64,000 bases of DNA from Otis tarda (Eukaryota > Chordata > Aves > Otidiformes > Otididae): assembly GCA_026413225.1 (NCBI GenBank), contig CM048557.1:42911371-42975370 (forward strand), written 5' to 3'. Within the stretch, counting starts at the first letter, position 1; each line of letters opens with the position of its first letter. The translations under genes were made by a program, and so were the position numbers. This document shows positions 26,301-41,300 of the stretch, piece by piece. A model generated the notes under the pieces. That model did no database searches, was not told the DNA's origin, and saw only the letters and a list, made by a program, of their open reading frames with translations.

Positions 26301-29300
26301 AGACAAACAAACTACTAAAGACTTTTTCCTATATTGAGCCTCTCTATTCATTGAGATACTTTAAAATTATTTTTTATGATAGATGTCTTTGTACATGATT
26401 ACTGTATTAACTATTGAGTTTACAGGTTTTTTTTTCCAGCTGGAAGCATTGTTTAAATGCGAAATCATGCTGGATGCAAGCAAATTGTGTTTTATTTCCT
26501 CATGTCTCTCAACTCCAGTGTTATAACATGTTTTGTTCTTAATTTGGGTACCTCTGTCAAGAAGCATGTATTCTTGTTTTCTTACTCTTTTTATTTTCTC
26601 AAGACTGCTAAAAACAGGAAAAAGAAAACCCAAACTGAAAAAGCAGAGCAATCCTTTCTTCTACCTCCAAACTTTTCTTTCAGGTGAGAGAAGGGAAGGC
26701 CACAGGAATCTCTGCCTGTGTTGCTTTCTTGGTTACTGGTGTTGCTGCCAAGTAGTCCCCCATCTGTGAATGCTGACCTCTCTGCACACGGCAGTCTGTC
26801 CTTTGAGGGCTGACTCTTGCCACAAAACGTCCTCTTTTGGAGGCTGCTATCCGATGGAAAATGTGGACGGTCTGGGGCATTCACAGCCTGCCTTATTAAA
26901 CTCTTCAGTGTACATAGGGAAACGTAGTGCAGAACTAAGGGGATGAGGAGAAATAAATGCATGAGAACTTGGCGGTAGAGCACGAAGGATGGAAAAACGC
27001 TAAGAGTGAAGGCTGCCGAGATCAAGCTGGCTGGCTAGGACTGCATGACTAGCCCATTTGGAAGAAGAGGGGCGTTCTGTGACTCGGTAGTGACCTCTTC
27101 TGTTCGACTTGAGCGATGATAATCATAAAGGAACAGTATTTCCAAGGACCAGTGTTAAAAGCTGCCCAACCAATGCTTTACTTGTTAAAAAGCTAAATTA
27201 TTTTAAGTCTCCAGGTACGAGTCAGTCTATGCTCTTTTAAAGGATTCATTACTGCAGCTGTTAGACCCAGTCAGGGTACTGTTTTATAAACTTTCGTGTT
27301 CCAGTGTATAGTTTAGTATGCAGCAATGGTTGAAAGAGAAAATGAGATTGTTGCTCTCAATTTATAACATAGCGTAAGTGTTATTATGTGCAGATTGTTA
27401 GGTTTTTTGGACCATATTCCTTATGTGCTATAGAAAGAACAGCAAAATAAAGGGAATTGTTAAACACAGGAGAAGGCCTAAGATTTATGTGACAATAATA
27501 TGGTAATTTAAATGCATTCTAGTCTTTATTTAAATTTAACAAAAAATGCTGTTCCACTTTGTGATTTAGCTTTAAGAACTGTTACTGTTTTGCTGAAGAC
27601 CAACTCTAGCTAGCTTTTAGTCATATGATGAAAATAAGAAAACATTGATAAAATCTCTTTCTTTTTTCAAACGTCCTAACATTTGTAATTCAATTTAGGC
27701 ATTCCTTAGGCATCTTGGGAAGGGGCTGGGTTGTGTTGAACAAGGCATGAGTACCTTGAGGGAGGAGAAGAGAAGGAAAAAATGCAGAAGTTGAAGGAAT
27801 GATTTTTACTCATTTAATTCCCAAAGCATTCTGATATTCTGCAAAACTAGATATGTGACTTCCAGTAGCCCCAGGCAACTTCAGTCCTCACAGCCAGTAC
27901 TTACTTAGCAGATCATAATGAATCTTATTGACTTGGCAGATTTACAGGAATATTCTGTGGCAATTTCTCTAGTATATGACACTGTGGGTTTGTAATTACA
28001 ATCTCCTTCTTTTCCAGGTTAGTTTTATGCTAGGTCTGTTTCCTGGTACAAATCACCATGTGGCTCCATCAATTACTGACAAAAAGGGGAGGTAGAGCGA
28101 GGGTGTGAACAGAGATTTTTGAGGGCTAGAGAATGGTGAGATCATCTTGTTTTGAAGGCACTGCACACACAGTGACTGTAAAACTGCAACACTAGACATT
28201 AGCCAGCAGCTCTTTTTAACCTTTTGCTTCCTTGCTGTAGCATTTTAAATTAGACATTAAAGTTGACCCCTAATTGAAAGATACTATAAAATGGAAATTA
28301 TTTTTGCTATATAATCTAGACAATAGAAACAAACTCTCATAAAGTCTAAAGTCATTCAGTCTTGTCTTTTTCCAGTTTTTTGTGCGTTCTGCTGTTAAGA
28401 CTGTACCTGATGCGTATTTGCCTTGATGAGTCAGTCACTGTTTGTACTGTAAACATGGTAGTTTATAAACTGATATATCCTTGCAGTTTAACTAAGCCAA
28501 GTTGATTCAGTCTGTATCATGATGTTGAGTTAATCCTTTCCTCCAGATGTATCTAATTACATAAGTTCTTAGCCAGCACAATGATATTTGGTACTCTGTC
28601 CTCTCTTGTTGTAACTTCCTGTAGTGCCCCCACCTCTCACCATGTAAAGGTCAAGAGAGGGAATTTCCACATGCTAATTGTCCAGATCTCTTATTAAACA
28701 CACTGTTACATAATTCTTGAATGTATTTTTCCTGTTTATCACAGTATTCCTTGGAAGTGAGGGGGAATCCAAATGCAAGCAGGATATCTGGACTTTGGAA
28801 CATCTTGCTTTGCTTGTGGGAGAGGAGTGAAGGAACCACGATGAGCTGTGCTCCCGCTACCCCTAGACTGTAAAGGGCCAGGGTGAGGGGTGAGAGAGGG
28901 GTTAGGGAGCATGATCAGCAAGTGCAATTTGAAGGTAACTTTGCTATTTTTAGTTTACATTGAGATTGGTGTATTGTAAATGAGGTATGCAGCCAGCTCT
29001 TTTCTTAGCTGTACCCATCTGGTGTTAGATTAAACTGAATACAGATTTCAAATGTGTGTTGGATCAAAGCTAACTCACAATTCCCTTCTTCAAACAGTTT
29101 GGCAGTTGCGGTCAGCTCTGCCCTAACTTTACCCTCTCTAATCTCTGCATTAAACTCAGACATCTAAAAGATTGGTAAAATAGTTCCAGATTGAGTTCCT
29201 TAAGGCTGACAAAGCACAAAGGAATAGTTTTTGCTTTTGGCACATAGTTCAAAGTGGTTGCTCCCAAACTTAATCAGCATTTCTGTAAATGGACTACATG

Positions 29301-32300
29301 AGTTCATATAATTCCCGTGTAAATTTGAGTAGGCCTGTACAACAGCTGACAAAGCCAGATCCTTGCTGTTCCTCTCCCATCCCATCCCAGTCTGGTGGCA
29401 GCAGCTGGCATGCCACCCCTGCCGCACCTCCCGCTTGCAGAAGCAGTCAGCTTCTGCCAACAAAGCCACCAGACCTGCCTTCCTGCACCTCTCACAGGCT
29501 GCCACAAAAAGCCAGGCTGTGACTGCTGTAGTTGGGGGTGCTCTGTGACAGGCAGAGGGGACAGGACATGCCTTGCAGCTATTTCTTGTCTCTTCTGGGG
29601 GAAAAGCAGCAGACTTGCTGAGCGGAGTCTGCTCTCTGAATTGGAAAAGGATTCTCTGCCTAAATTAATTGTGTGGTCACAAGTAGCATAGTAATAATGT
29701 GTGAACAGATTATTGCATTTTGATTTTCCATATATTAAATATTTTTAAAATAATATTTATCAAAGGGATTCAAAGTTTAATATTATAGTTTTAGCAATTC
29801 TAGTGGTTCTTTGGTAGCTATTCCTGGCCTGCCTGCCTACTTTAGGAGTGTGGAAAAGAATGGGTAGAGAGAGGTTGCAGACTTGAAGGGAGAGCTGGGA
29901 GTAAGAAAAAAGTTTCATCAACACAGGGGAGAAAAGCAGGTTGTAGGATACTAGTCTACAGCAAAATGGTGAATGATCGTGTAAAATTTTTTAAAAAAAA
30001 GCTGAACTGTGGCTACAGAATTGAAAAACCTTGATGAATTGCACTTTATAAATTCTGCTCAGAACCATTGTTTTCATACACACTTTATTCACATTTTCAA
30101 GGTGATTTTTTTCCAAATATAATGACAAATATCAAGACAAAAATAATAACTCCTCAAATGAAGTTGAAGTTAAAAAAGAGGAGGAAAAAACCAAACAAAA
30201 GCAGGGCACCTATGCCCCATCATTCTCTTGGGTTAGTAAGCCAAATCAATTTGGAAGCATGATTTTGTTTCTTGAAAATCTCTTGTCTTGTGCCTAGAAA
30301 TCCTCTATGGTCAAAAAAGGGGAAAAAAAGCATTGGAGCTTATAGCGTTTGGGGGAAATAGTAAGCAAAACTTTCTCTCCCAAGTCCTGCTTACTAAAAA
30401 TTATCTTGAGGCCATGAAATACACAAAGAAACTAACACCTGTGCATACACATATGGTTAAAAAATACATGTACTGATATGCTGAGGTTTTCATGTGATAA
30501 TTTTTCCCAGTCTTCAAGTCTGTCTTAACCGTGCAACCTGCATATGAGAGATCAACTGCACAATTAGTGAGACAGCGATACTTGATATAAAATACGAGTT
30601 CTACTGTATGAGCTGTCCTGCAAAACAAACAGTTATTAATAAATTTTACCCAAAAAAAGTCATGCATGGTAAAGAATTTTTTTTTCTTCTTTGACTCATT
30701 TGGCAGCATCTGTGATTTGTTCAAGTGCTTTACTGTCTGTAAATGAAGCAAGAATTAAGTAGATCCATGAGTCATTCTCCATTCAGAATCAATACATCCA
30801 ACAGAGGTCTTATTTGTCATACTGTGACAGTTCATCAATTCTTCCTCCCACCAACTCTTGTCTTACCATTCAGCAAAGCAGTCAGACATGTGTTTGTTCG
30901 TTTGCTCCCAGCTTTCTCCATCTCTTTTTTTTTTTTCTTTTTTTTCTGTCTTCTAATAGTAGTCCAAGTTTGTATTTCCACGATAATGAAACATTTGCCC
31001 TATTGCTCAAGATTGGAGAGATTTCTGTCTTTGCAGCATGTGTTTCATTCTTTAGACCTGTTCTTCAATTTCCTTTAAGTATTGCAGAAATTGTAAAGAT
31101 GAAGATTTTTGGTGTTTTCACTGACAATTGCGTTCAGCCTCTGCGTTATGCACAGCATCGTAGAAGAAAAAGGAGCTCAAGCACTAAGGGGTACCCTTGA
31201 AACTTCACCTATTTTTAGTGTTAGAGATGTGCGACTGGAACATTCAGCACTGCATTCATCTCTCATCAGTTAATTTCTGAGGTTCCTTGAATATCTTAGC
31301 AGGTGGACTCAGCCAAGTTCTTCTCTACAGCCACATATATGAGATGGATATGGATATGCTGAAATCTTCCCCCTCTCCCCCCCCTTAAGATTAGGACCAT
31401 CTTAAAACAGTAGATCAAGCTCAAAAATTTTGGTCACCAGATCCAGAAGAACGAAACTGTTACGCTTCTTAGGAGAGGTGAAGGAGACTGGATTCATTTG
31501 CCTGTGAAACCTAGGGGAAAAACCTGACCTGCTAGTCTCCCTTCTCTCCTTGCAATTCTTCTGAAACCTGACAGTTTCCATTTGTGGCCAAAAGAGAAAT
31601 AAAGGTGCATTTAATATATGCAGCTTTGTATACCAATACCCGGTAAGTGAAGGTGTGTTGGACGTGAGTGTGTCAGAGGTTCTAGGAGTGCTCCTGCAAG
31701 TGGGCAGCATGTGTGCTTCTGCCGAGGAAACGCACGTGTTGGCCACACACCTTGAGCTTTTGCCGCCTCTGCAGCATTGGGAAGGGAGAGTATGAGGTAG
31801 ATAGGACTTAAAGGAAATACAAAGTCATGCTGGCTACCTGTGAATACAGGGGAACTTTCTCAAAACTTTTAACTTCCCAACATTGTGAAATGGGAGGGGA
31901 AGCTTTCAGGATTCTCTGAATAAATGCCTCAACAGTTGACTCTAAGCAACTGTTTTTCCTTTCAGAGGTTTCTGATCTGATTTTATATTTCCTGGTGAGA
32001 AGAACAGAGCAGCAGAAACTGAGAAGGTTAAAAAATCTGACTATCAGGCATCTTGACAATTTCTCCCTGTTGTTTTCTCCCAAACTCAGATATTTCCTGG
32101 TGTTGCCTCCCCTTACTGTTTGCAACCTCTGTTGCTGGCTATAAAACGAAACAAAAAAAATGTGATTAAATTAACGATCTTTATCGGTTTCTGTCTGGTA
32201 CTTATAATTTCTACCTTTGTATTTGGCAATAGCAGCAAATCAAAAGTTAAGGTAAGTACATGAGCACCCAAGCACTCCTTTTTTTTTATGAGGAAAATTG

Positions 32301-35300
32301 CATCATATCCTTCATAACAAGATTTCTCCTAATCACTAGGAGCGTAAGCTTGAAATTCAGCAGAGCAGAATGAATGTGCCTTGGTGATTCATGTCCCAGT
32401 GAACTTGGTAACTGTAGCAACAGGTTGTTTGTTGTATGTTGTAAAGAAGTCCTGCTAAAATCTAGGTGATGAAATCAAGTGAAGGTGTCTTCTGAACTGG
32501 ATGAGTTTCAATCTTGCTGTTTTCACTTCTCCCTTAGAAACCACAAGATGAGTTTTATTTGGGCAGCCCAACTGATTCACTTAATCACAGAATTGTTATC
32601 AGTGTGGCAATAAAGAGGTGTGCTGGGCCTCCAGATTGGAAACCTGGTCTTTAGGCAACTGAGCCACTTCTTTAGAAGCGATTCTTGTGTGGAAAGTCGC
32701 CATAGTAGTGAGAGATTGTAGTGCTATTAAGGTATGGGAAGCAGGCCAGAAAATGTGAAGATTGGGTTACTACAGGCCAAATCTGTGTAAGAATAAATAT
32801 TTTATTTGAGCCTGAGAAGTGCTGGGTTTCAGTGTTGTCTTAAAGGTAATGTAGCTAAAACCCTCTGAACAACAATTGCATTAACTCCTGTACATCTGGA
32901 TTTATTTATGTATTTTGAAAAGCAGTCAGTTTTTGCTTCACACTTGGCTTTTACATCTGCTATGTTATTTTTAGTAAAAGCAGGAAGGAAAATATATTTG
33001 GAAGCTATGTTATCTGAAGGAGAAAAGGTACAATGAAACAAAAGCCTAAACTGCATTTGGATTTATTTATGAAGTTAGAAAAGCCTACATTTTTTGAACA
33101 GTAGGTTATTCCTCGGGACTTCAGTATATTGACATGCCTATTAATGATCCAACAATCCATTAAGCTGCATTTTTCTTTAGTTGCTTTTTCTCTAGTTGCA
33201 TTCTACTTGTAAAGCAACAGTGGAAGAGACATTTATCTAGGTAATTAAATATATTTAAATTGAGGTTATAAAATTATTATAACCTGCAGTGAAGTTAGAA
33301 ACCAAAGTTAAAGTAATTTTATTTCTTTTAATCTTAGAGTCATAGATAGTCAAGTACAATTGTCCACAGCTTTAAATCTAAATCTCTTCATAAACTGATT
33401 GTTTCATGTTGTCTGGAACATGGAAATAGGAACTGCTATGTGAACCTAGGAGACCAGAATCATCAGAAGTAAAATTCTGTGCTGGGAACATGATCGTACT
33501 GGCAGTATGCTCGCTTAAAACCAATTCACAAGAATTCCTATTTCAAATTGAATTTCTGAAAAATTATAAGAATTTGTAGTTCATACATGCCCATTACAGA
33601 TGACCTTTTGCATCAAATACTTATTATGAAAACCTCACCTGTTTCCAGTATTGATTTTGTACATCAGATGTAGAGGTGGCAGGCAAGAGGCTATCCCCAT
33701 TCTATCTTTTACTCAATTTATTTAAGGGTATATTTGTGCAGTTTCTCCAAACAACAGAAGAAGAAGGAGGCAGGGCAAACGTCATCAAAGTAACATAGTC
33801 CCCAGACTAATTCAGACTTAACCTTTATCTGTGGTGTGAATCTAAATTACATCAAATCAGATTAAACTGATGTATTTACATGTGCTAATGTAAAGGGGAG
33901 ATCTTGTTCAAACAGCTGTCACTTCTCTGTAGGCTACTACCAGGACTGTGCCAGGAGTGGAGTCAGTTTCTAGAAATGATAAGAAATTTTTTTTTAATCC
34001 TCTTTGCTATTAAAAAGATAAGAGCATTTGTATTCTTTCAAACTAAAGTATCTAACCTATCTAATCAAGACAGTGGTCAGCAGTGGATTAGGAGTGCGAG
34101 AACAATACAAGTTTGGAGGGGTGATTCCAGTTACAGTAGCAGATTTTGTTACTGATTTAGGAACTTCTGGATGAGGAAGTTGCATCCTGACTGGCAAGCT
34201 TAATTTCCATTGGTACAAGTTTAATTGCTATTGATGGAGTTTTCTTTGATAAATGTATTTAATTACCTTCCCAACTTATTTTTGCCCTTGGTTTTCAAAC
34301 CATGCTGTGGAAATGAATCCCACAGTTATATAGGATATGATAATGCATGTGCTTTTGTTTGTTTTAAACCTGCTGTCCGTTAATTTTGTATGATGGCCTC
34401 TGCTGCTTGTGTGGAGAAATGGTGAACAGTCCTCATTTGCACTTTCCAGCTAACTTGCCATTTTAGACTTTCTCAAACTAGCATATATTCTTTTTACGAA
34501 TTATCTAGAATAAAAAATGGCATACCATTGTGCAATATAGGTATCATGCAGACTTTTGTTTCTTTTTCATTTTTTACTGTGTTCCTTTCTTGATCCTTTT
34601 CTTCCTTTGATCTTTGTTCTACCATATGACGTGTATGGGTGTGTATGATGACAACCAGGGCTACTATCGGGCTAAAGAGTAATCCTCTCAAATTGGACTC
34701 AGGAGACCAGCATTTTATTGTGTAATGGTTGATCTCCTCTCTGACTGTGAGCAACTCAGTTTGAAGTCTAGTCTTGCAGGTTACCTGATACAACAAGCCA
34801 AAGTTTCCCGTAGATTTTTCACTGTTTTTAAAAATACATTATTATTTTTCATAGGCTGAAAATTCCTAATGGGCTTTTTTTTCTTTATTTAACTGTAAGA
34901 GATGGGATTAATATAAGATTTCAAATAAAACTGAAAATTAATTGCACCTCAGAAGGATTTGGGCATTTGTGTGTGTCACTGCAGCAATCCATTGCAGCCT
35001 CCTTTGGATGGTGTGTGGTGTGCCTCTGCTGTGGTTAAGTAACAACACAGCGACAGAGATAGCAGGAGCAGAGAACAGTGATTTGGCATCATCTGTCTAA
35101 CTCTCCACCACCAATGCAATCAAAACATGGTCTCAAATAGTAGAAAATGTGAAATGCCTAGAAACCTTGTAAACATGTTTATTAATGGTTGTAATCAGAC
35201 CTGACCTATCCATATAAAATCTAATTATGCTATTATCATACATGCTGGGACTTGTAAATGATATTATTGCTTGGTGTCATGTGAGGAACGGGAGTGATGT

Positions 35301-38300
35301 AGTAAGAATACTAAGAACATAATAAGAAAGCTATGGCTACCTTTGCTGCTGCTGTTCAAATTTTCAGGGAAAAAAACAACTTACAGGCTGATTTCTAGGA
35401 CAGGCAATGCTAATCTACATGGTTTCTTCCTCTGTTGTATAAAATGAAATCTGGGAAGTACGTGGATTTTTGGAACTGCTTCTAGAAGAAAAGTCATAGC
35501 AGCATGACCCAAGCTGAAATAAACTGCAGAGGAGGTCCTGAGTTGCAGGATCTCCTGCAAAGGAGCTTCGTATCTGCTGGGTCACCTCAGATGCACAGCA
35601 TGCTAGTGTAGCGGGTCAATGGCTTACTGCTGTGGAGGTCAGTTTTGTGTATAGGGTCATCCCTATTTCTGTGTGTAAAGCAAGAGAACTTTACTTGGTA
35701 CTTGCGGAAACGTCCTAAACACTTTTCCTTATTTGCTTCTTAACTTGATATCCCCTGTTGCTTACAGGATTTTAGAACTTTTTAGATCGTCTGACTTGTA
35801 TTTTTCTAAATGGTAGAGAATAAATAGAAAATTTAGAACTGTAGATATGTATTTACTTATTGGTAGCCATGGTGCTAACTGTTATATACAACAGAAGTCT
35901 TCAGTTTTCATCCTCCAAGAAAGATTCCTACCTTAATATTTTAAAAATCAGTCATTGAAAAACATCAGATGAAGAAATAACCTTATAAAGCATAATTTGT
36001 CTTAGTTGTCCTTTTTATTTGCATCTCCATCAAATAAACGTTCATATTCTCTAGTCTATAAATACTATTTCCTAAATACAATCTCCAAAAACTACATTTT
36101 AAATCACTTTAATTGCTTAGTCGTTGGCATTGTTCTTACTGTCCAGTCTCATTGTTAGGAAATCTTGTTCTTATTCTTGAGAAATTCTCTATTTCAAATT
36201 ATTTACATATTTCATACTAATCTTTACAAGTATCTACTGGTTTTTCCTTTCCACCCAGAGATAGTAGCTTGTGATGCTGTTTCTTCCTGATTTATTATTC
36301 ACCAGCCAGTTCTTTAATCATCGGAATAGTTCTTTGCACAGTTCTTGCTGGAAACTTGCATTGAAGTTATAATGAGTCAGGTGAGTCAGAAGCTAAAGAG
36401 GTTGTCAACATTATGTAAACATAATATACTCTATTTTTCAATCAGTTTTATGAAGCATTAACTGGTACTTTTGTCTAATTTTTCCAAATAATTTCTACCA
36501 TTTCTAGCTGCTGCATTGTCCTATCCTTGCACAATGTCTCCTATAGTGACTGTTAAAACTGGACCTGTGCTTCAGTCATATTGACGATACCAACTTAGCT
36601 TTTACATAAATCAGGAAATGTTAGTGATGCATATGTCTGTCCTCATCATTGTCCAGCATTCATCCATTTACCTGCTCACTTCTATGATCACCAAAAAGGA
36701 AAGAGTGAGTTGTCAGTAATATTTCTTCTGCCTCTAATATTTTTAATTGTTTTGAGCTTTCAAGGAGTCATGTTGACATGGCTCCACGAGCAGGCTGTCT
36801 GCATTGTGTGCCATAACCTCTCTAACAGAAGTTAAAAGCTAGTGCAGTTCCCCTGGTTCTATGGAGCTGTTTCCTGACTTACATGGTATACCAGTGTGGG
36901 AAGATCAACCTTGCTGATGCCCTCTCTCCTTGTTTATTTCCTAATAAATTGTGTGATATTTGGGTAAACTGGGTAGTGCTTACACTGTACACTGGAAAAA
37001 AAAAATAGTGTGTTGCAGGTGCTTGTTAGAGCTGTGGCTCATTCACATTCAGCGCAAGTTTGAGGAAAGCACAGTGGAAGATGGGTATTCCTTGACTACT
37101 ACCTATACTATTGTCTGACTGATTGGTTGACTGATAGGAATTTTCTTTCACCGCAGCCCTAAGTCGCCACACATTTGAGTAAATAAAATGAAGTAGTAGT
37201 AAGAGGGTTGCAAGCAGGTAGTCATAGAGCACAGCCAGTGAGTCTTAATCACGTTGACTTACCGTGCTCCTTATTAGGAATAGTTACCCTGGGCTTGCCT
37301 AATGTTAATGTCGCTATGCTGCTTCCAACATCTGAAGTAATTTACATGATATCCCTGTAAAACATTGCACTGTACTGTTTGAATCAGTTTATGTATGATG
37401 GCCCCAAGTCTCAACAGTTAATGGAAGTGACTTAAATACAAGAATAGGAGGCTTTTGATGTTTTCACTTCTCATTCATATGTATTTATCTTCATACTTTC
37501 GTGCCTTACAGAGTGAAAAGCTCTAACTTTCCATTGAATGAGCATCCCCAAATGGGCTTTCAGAAATACAAATGCTATAGGTTGGGGATTTCTTTTTTTC
37601 TCATCCCACTCACTCTCACTTCCACAAGCCCATTCACTCAACCAGCCTAGCTAACATAGTTAGTAATATGGCACTGACTTTTAAACCCTTAGCTATCTGA
37701 TAAATTTGGTAAACAAAATATTTCTGAAACTATAGCTCTCTCTTGCACTTGAGCACTGCTGTGCGGTCCTGGCTTCTCCAGGAGTTGCTAGATTGGTATC
37801 TGCATTCCTTTCATGGAAATGGACAAAGGAGGGAAAGATGCAACAGAATTTCTTGAATGTGCTGGCTAGTATTGTAATGTGTAGGTACCTGGAAAACATG
37901 ATGCTGAGTCCCCAAACAAAAATCTTCTTGAAGAAGATAGATCCTTTTATGAAACAGGGGCTGGGTGGTTCTTATTTGGCTTCCATTGTCCAAGCCATTC
38001 TGGTGGTCGTATTTTCATATTCTGAAGCTTACTCCTCTTGACTACAGGGGCAAAAAATGACTAAGTAGACAAAGATTTTCATATAACCAGTCATTCCCAG
38101 GAGGCGGAGCTTTTAGACAAATGCCAATTATCATCCATAATTAATTTGTAGGAGCTGACAATATTATCTGTTTATCAAATTGCTGTATCTAATCTCCTGA
38201 GTTAAAGAAAAATACAGTGGCCTGCCCTATGTCCAGCAGTTTTGCAGGCTGTTATCAATAAACTTATATTAAAAGCATTGAAGTAAATTAGATCTTGTGG

Positions 38301-41300
38301 ATTGTAACTATCGTGGGGGCTTTCAGACCTTCACTGCCTAGGATCTCCAGGCATAGATACTGCCTGCAGTGTTACTACTAGTAAAATGGCATGAGTCTGC
38401 AGAGATGTACAATCAAAGTTAATGACTATGTTAAGAAAAATAATGCTGACCCATAGTTTACATTCACTTGTGATACACTCTGCATCAGATTTTTGCTGTT
38501 TTTGGAGGAATAGTGTGTTTTTTATCAGGGTGTGCAGCCTTGATCCAAATGAGACAGTTGAACTTCTGCCTCGTGGGACTGGCAGTGCAAGGTGTCCTGG
38601 TGTATATGAAAGTCCCCTGAGTTTTCTCCAGCCTGGTAAATACCAGTTATGCTCTTACCCATATTAAACAGATTCCTTCCTTGGTCCCTCCTTGCTGAAA
38701 GCATTGGTGTGTGTTCGACCTGGGGTAGGTGGGCCTGACTGACCACATAGCCTGAGGTCCTTCACCTCAGACCTTTGTGCTTTGGTTTGCTTCTGCTGTT
38801 TTTTGTCCTGTTGAAGAAGAACATTTTATATGTTCTCTTTCATATTAAAGAAATTTTTCATCTTTCTGACCTTTAAAGAGGTCACTCACTTGCATAGTAT
38901 TTGTTAATGTATTTATTTGTGTTAAGAACTGCAAAATTGTTCTTATTGGGACAATTATTTTTGAAGATAACATCTTTATCTCTGAATAGTAATCTGTAGC
39001 AGGCAGCTGGAAAATAATACTAATGAGAAACAGAAGAAAAGCAGTGTGAAAATCATGTTATAAATGTTTGCTGCATGTTGTAGACCAATCTTTTTTTTTT
39101 TTTTTTTTTTTTTTCCCCCAACTGCAAGCAATCAATTTACTCATGGGTTTCCTCGGTTATTTTATCATTCTACCTGGATGACAAGCTTGTTGACATGTGA
39201 GCATAGAAATAGTCTTTATCTCAAAGTTTTTATGGAACTGTCGAGTTTATTACAACATAGGGTGTCGCTGCAGAGGCATAGGTTTAATGTGCCTTGAACA
39301 GCATCGTGCCTGTGCCTTCTATAACAGTGATCTCCACAGCTGCTGTGGCACCTTTCCTCAAAGAGTAAAAGTACCGGCTGGGACTTTTTGAACCACAGAT
39401 TGGAGAGGGGGGAAAACACTTAACATCAGACTAGGTCAGTGACGCTGTGCAGACATCTGCATAGGACAGTGGTGAGAGCTCAAATATTGGTATCTTTTAA
39501 ACTGTCAGTTTCAGTCTTACAAAGCAATTTCAGTCCTGCACCAAGTTATTTCCTATCTATGGAAAGGATCAGTCAAGCTTGTGCTTTCATTTTCGTAACA
39601 CCCTGCCACCACCACCCAGAGATCCTGCTCACATTGTGGATTTTCAGTACTTAAAATATAACTTCTGACCCACACTGTGAAAATCTGAGTCTGGCACAGC
39701 TGCATTTAGTTCACAAATGTTCTTTTCTAATAGCTAGCTTTTTACATTCTTTCTAAAGTGAGAAATGATAATGGAAACTCTCTTATGGCCTTAAGTCGCT
39801 GTGTACAACTGCTACAATAATAGTAGACACGTGAGAGTACCGATGCCATGGCAAAGACATAATTTACAGTGAAAGATGGCAGGCTCCTGAAGCTGTGACT
39901 TCAGCTGGGACAGTTATTCCATTTACAGTCAGTGACTCTGATAGGAAAGTTCCACTTCTGAAGCCTATACAAAAATAAGTAAAATCTCATACCTTTTCAT
40001 TTTTACGTAATGTGCTTCCTCATGAAAATAAAGGTGATGGGCATAGTACTTGGTGCAATGAAGCAATGTGTAGTGATCAGTAAGAAAACATTGTTGAAGA
40101 AACAGCAGTGCAGGCAGAAAGAATTCAAGGATGAGAACGAAGGATTGTACTGATATGTGGAAATGCACAGGTAGCATTTCATGTCCTTTCAGCTTTTACA
40201 CGTTTATTTTCCTACTCTTTTATAGTCACAGACAGATAGAATCACCTAGCTCATCTCCTTGGTGTGGAGGGTTGATACTGATAACTCTTTTTAATACTTT
40301 GCAATCTCTAGGTTTTGGTACAAAACAGTAAGTGCTCAGGAGAGGTCTGGATTTAAAAAATTCCATGTAAGATATCCTATATGTATTGTCAAGATCTTGG
40401 TATTTATTCTTTGTAACAAGAAAGAACATGAGTAAGAGGAGAGATGAAAGTACATAATGTTATCAGCTACGTAGAAAAAATATCTCAGAGAAGATCAGAG
40501 AAAGAGAAATACCTTTGCCCTTTTACATGACTCAAGAAAGGAGGACATTTAGAAAATTAAAATTCATCAAAAGAAACATTTTACATTTTAATTAAAATAC
40601 AAAATTTAGAGCTGCTAGGACTGGGCTATAGTTAATTGTGAATTTAACATTTCCCAGTGGCTGCCTTATCAAAATGCTACTTTGGATTTCAGATTCACCC
40701 TTTCTGTTCCATCTTTATGCCTACTTCATAATTGCTGACCCAACATCAAAGTCTCTGCTTGCACCACGACACACGTTTAAACCAACATTACATTTTTGTA
40801 AGTGACTGGGAATGAAAATGGTCCTGTAGCTGGTTAACAAAACTTTTGGATTGAGAAACATGACTAGCACTGCAGTGACTTACAAAATGCAACTTCCAAA
40901 AATGCCATTATGCAACTGGAGAATGTTTGTCCACGTATTTCTTGAATTGTTGTAAGAGTCACAGAAAATTGCCTGCTTTTCTCTTTTGCAATATATACTA
41001 TAAAATTCAGCAAGTCCCCAACTGTCTATCTCTTCTTTAGCCATGATTTCTGGAGTTCTTGGCATTGTTCATTAACATGCTATGCTAACCATTGTCACTA
41101 CCCGTTTTTCTTTCTTTTATTCATGGTTGACATTTATTCATCTAAAGATCATGATGATGAAAATACTACCATTCAAAAGGAGTGACATTCAAAAAGTGTG
41201 AGCAGAAATGGTCACACTAAAGGTTTGTCAGGTGTAAAGTCTGACAGAGTGGCTGAGATCTTTTAAAAGTGACAATCCATTCTGAAAAGCCAGATTCCAG

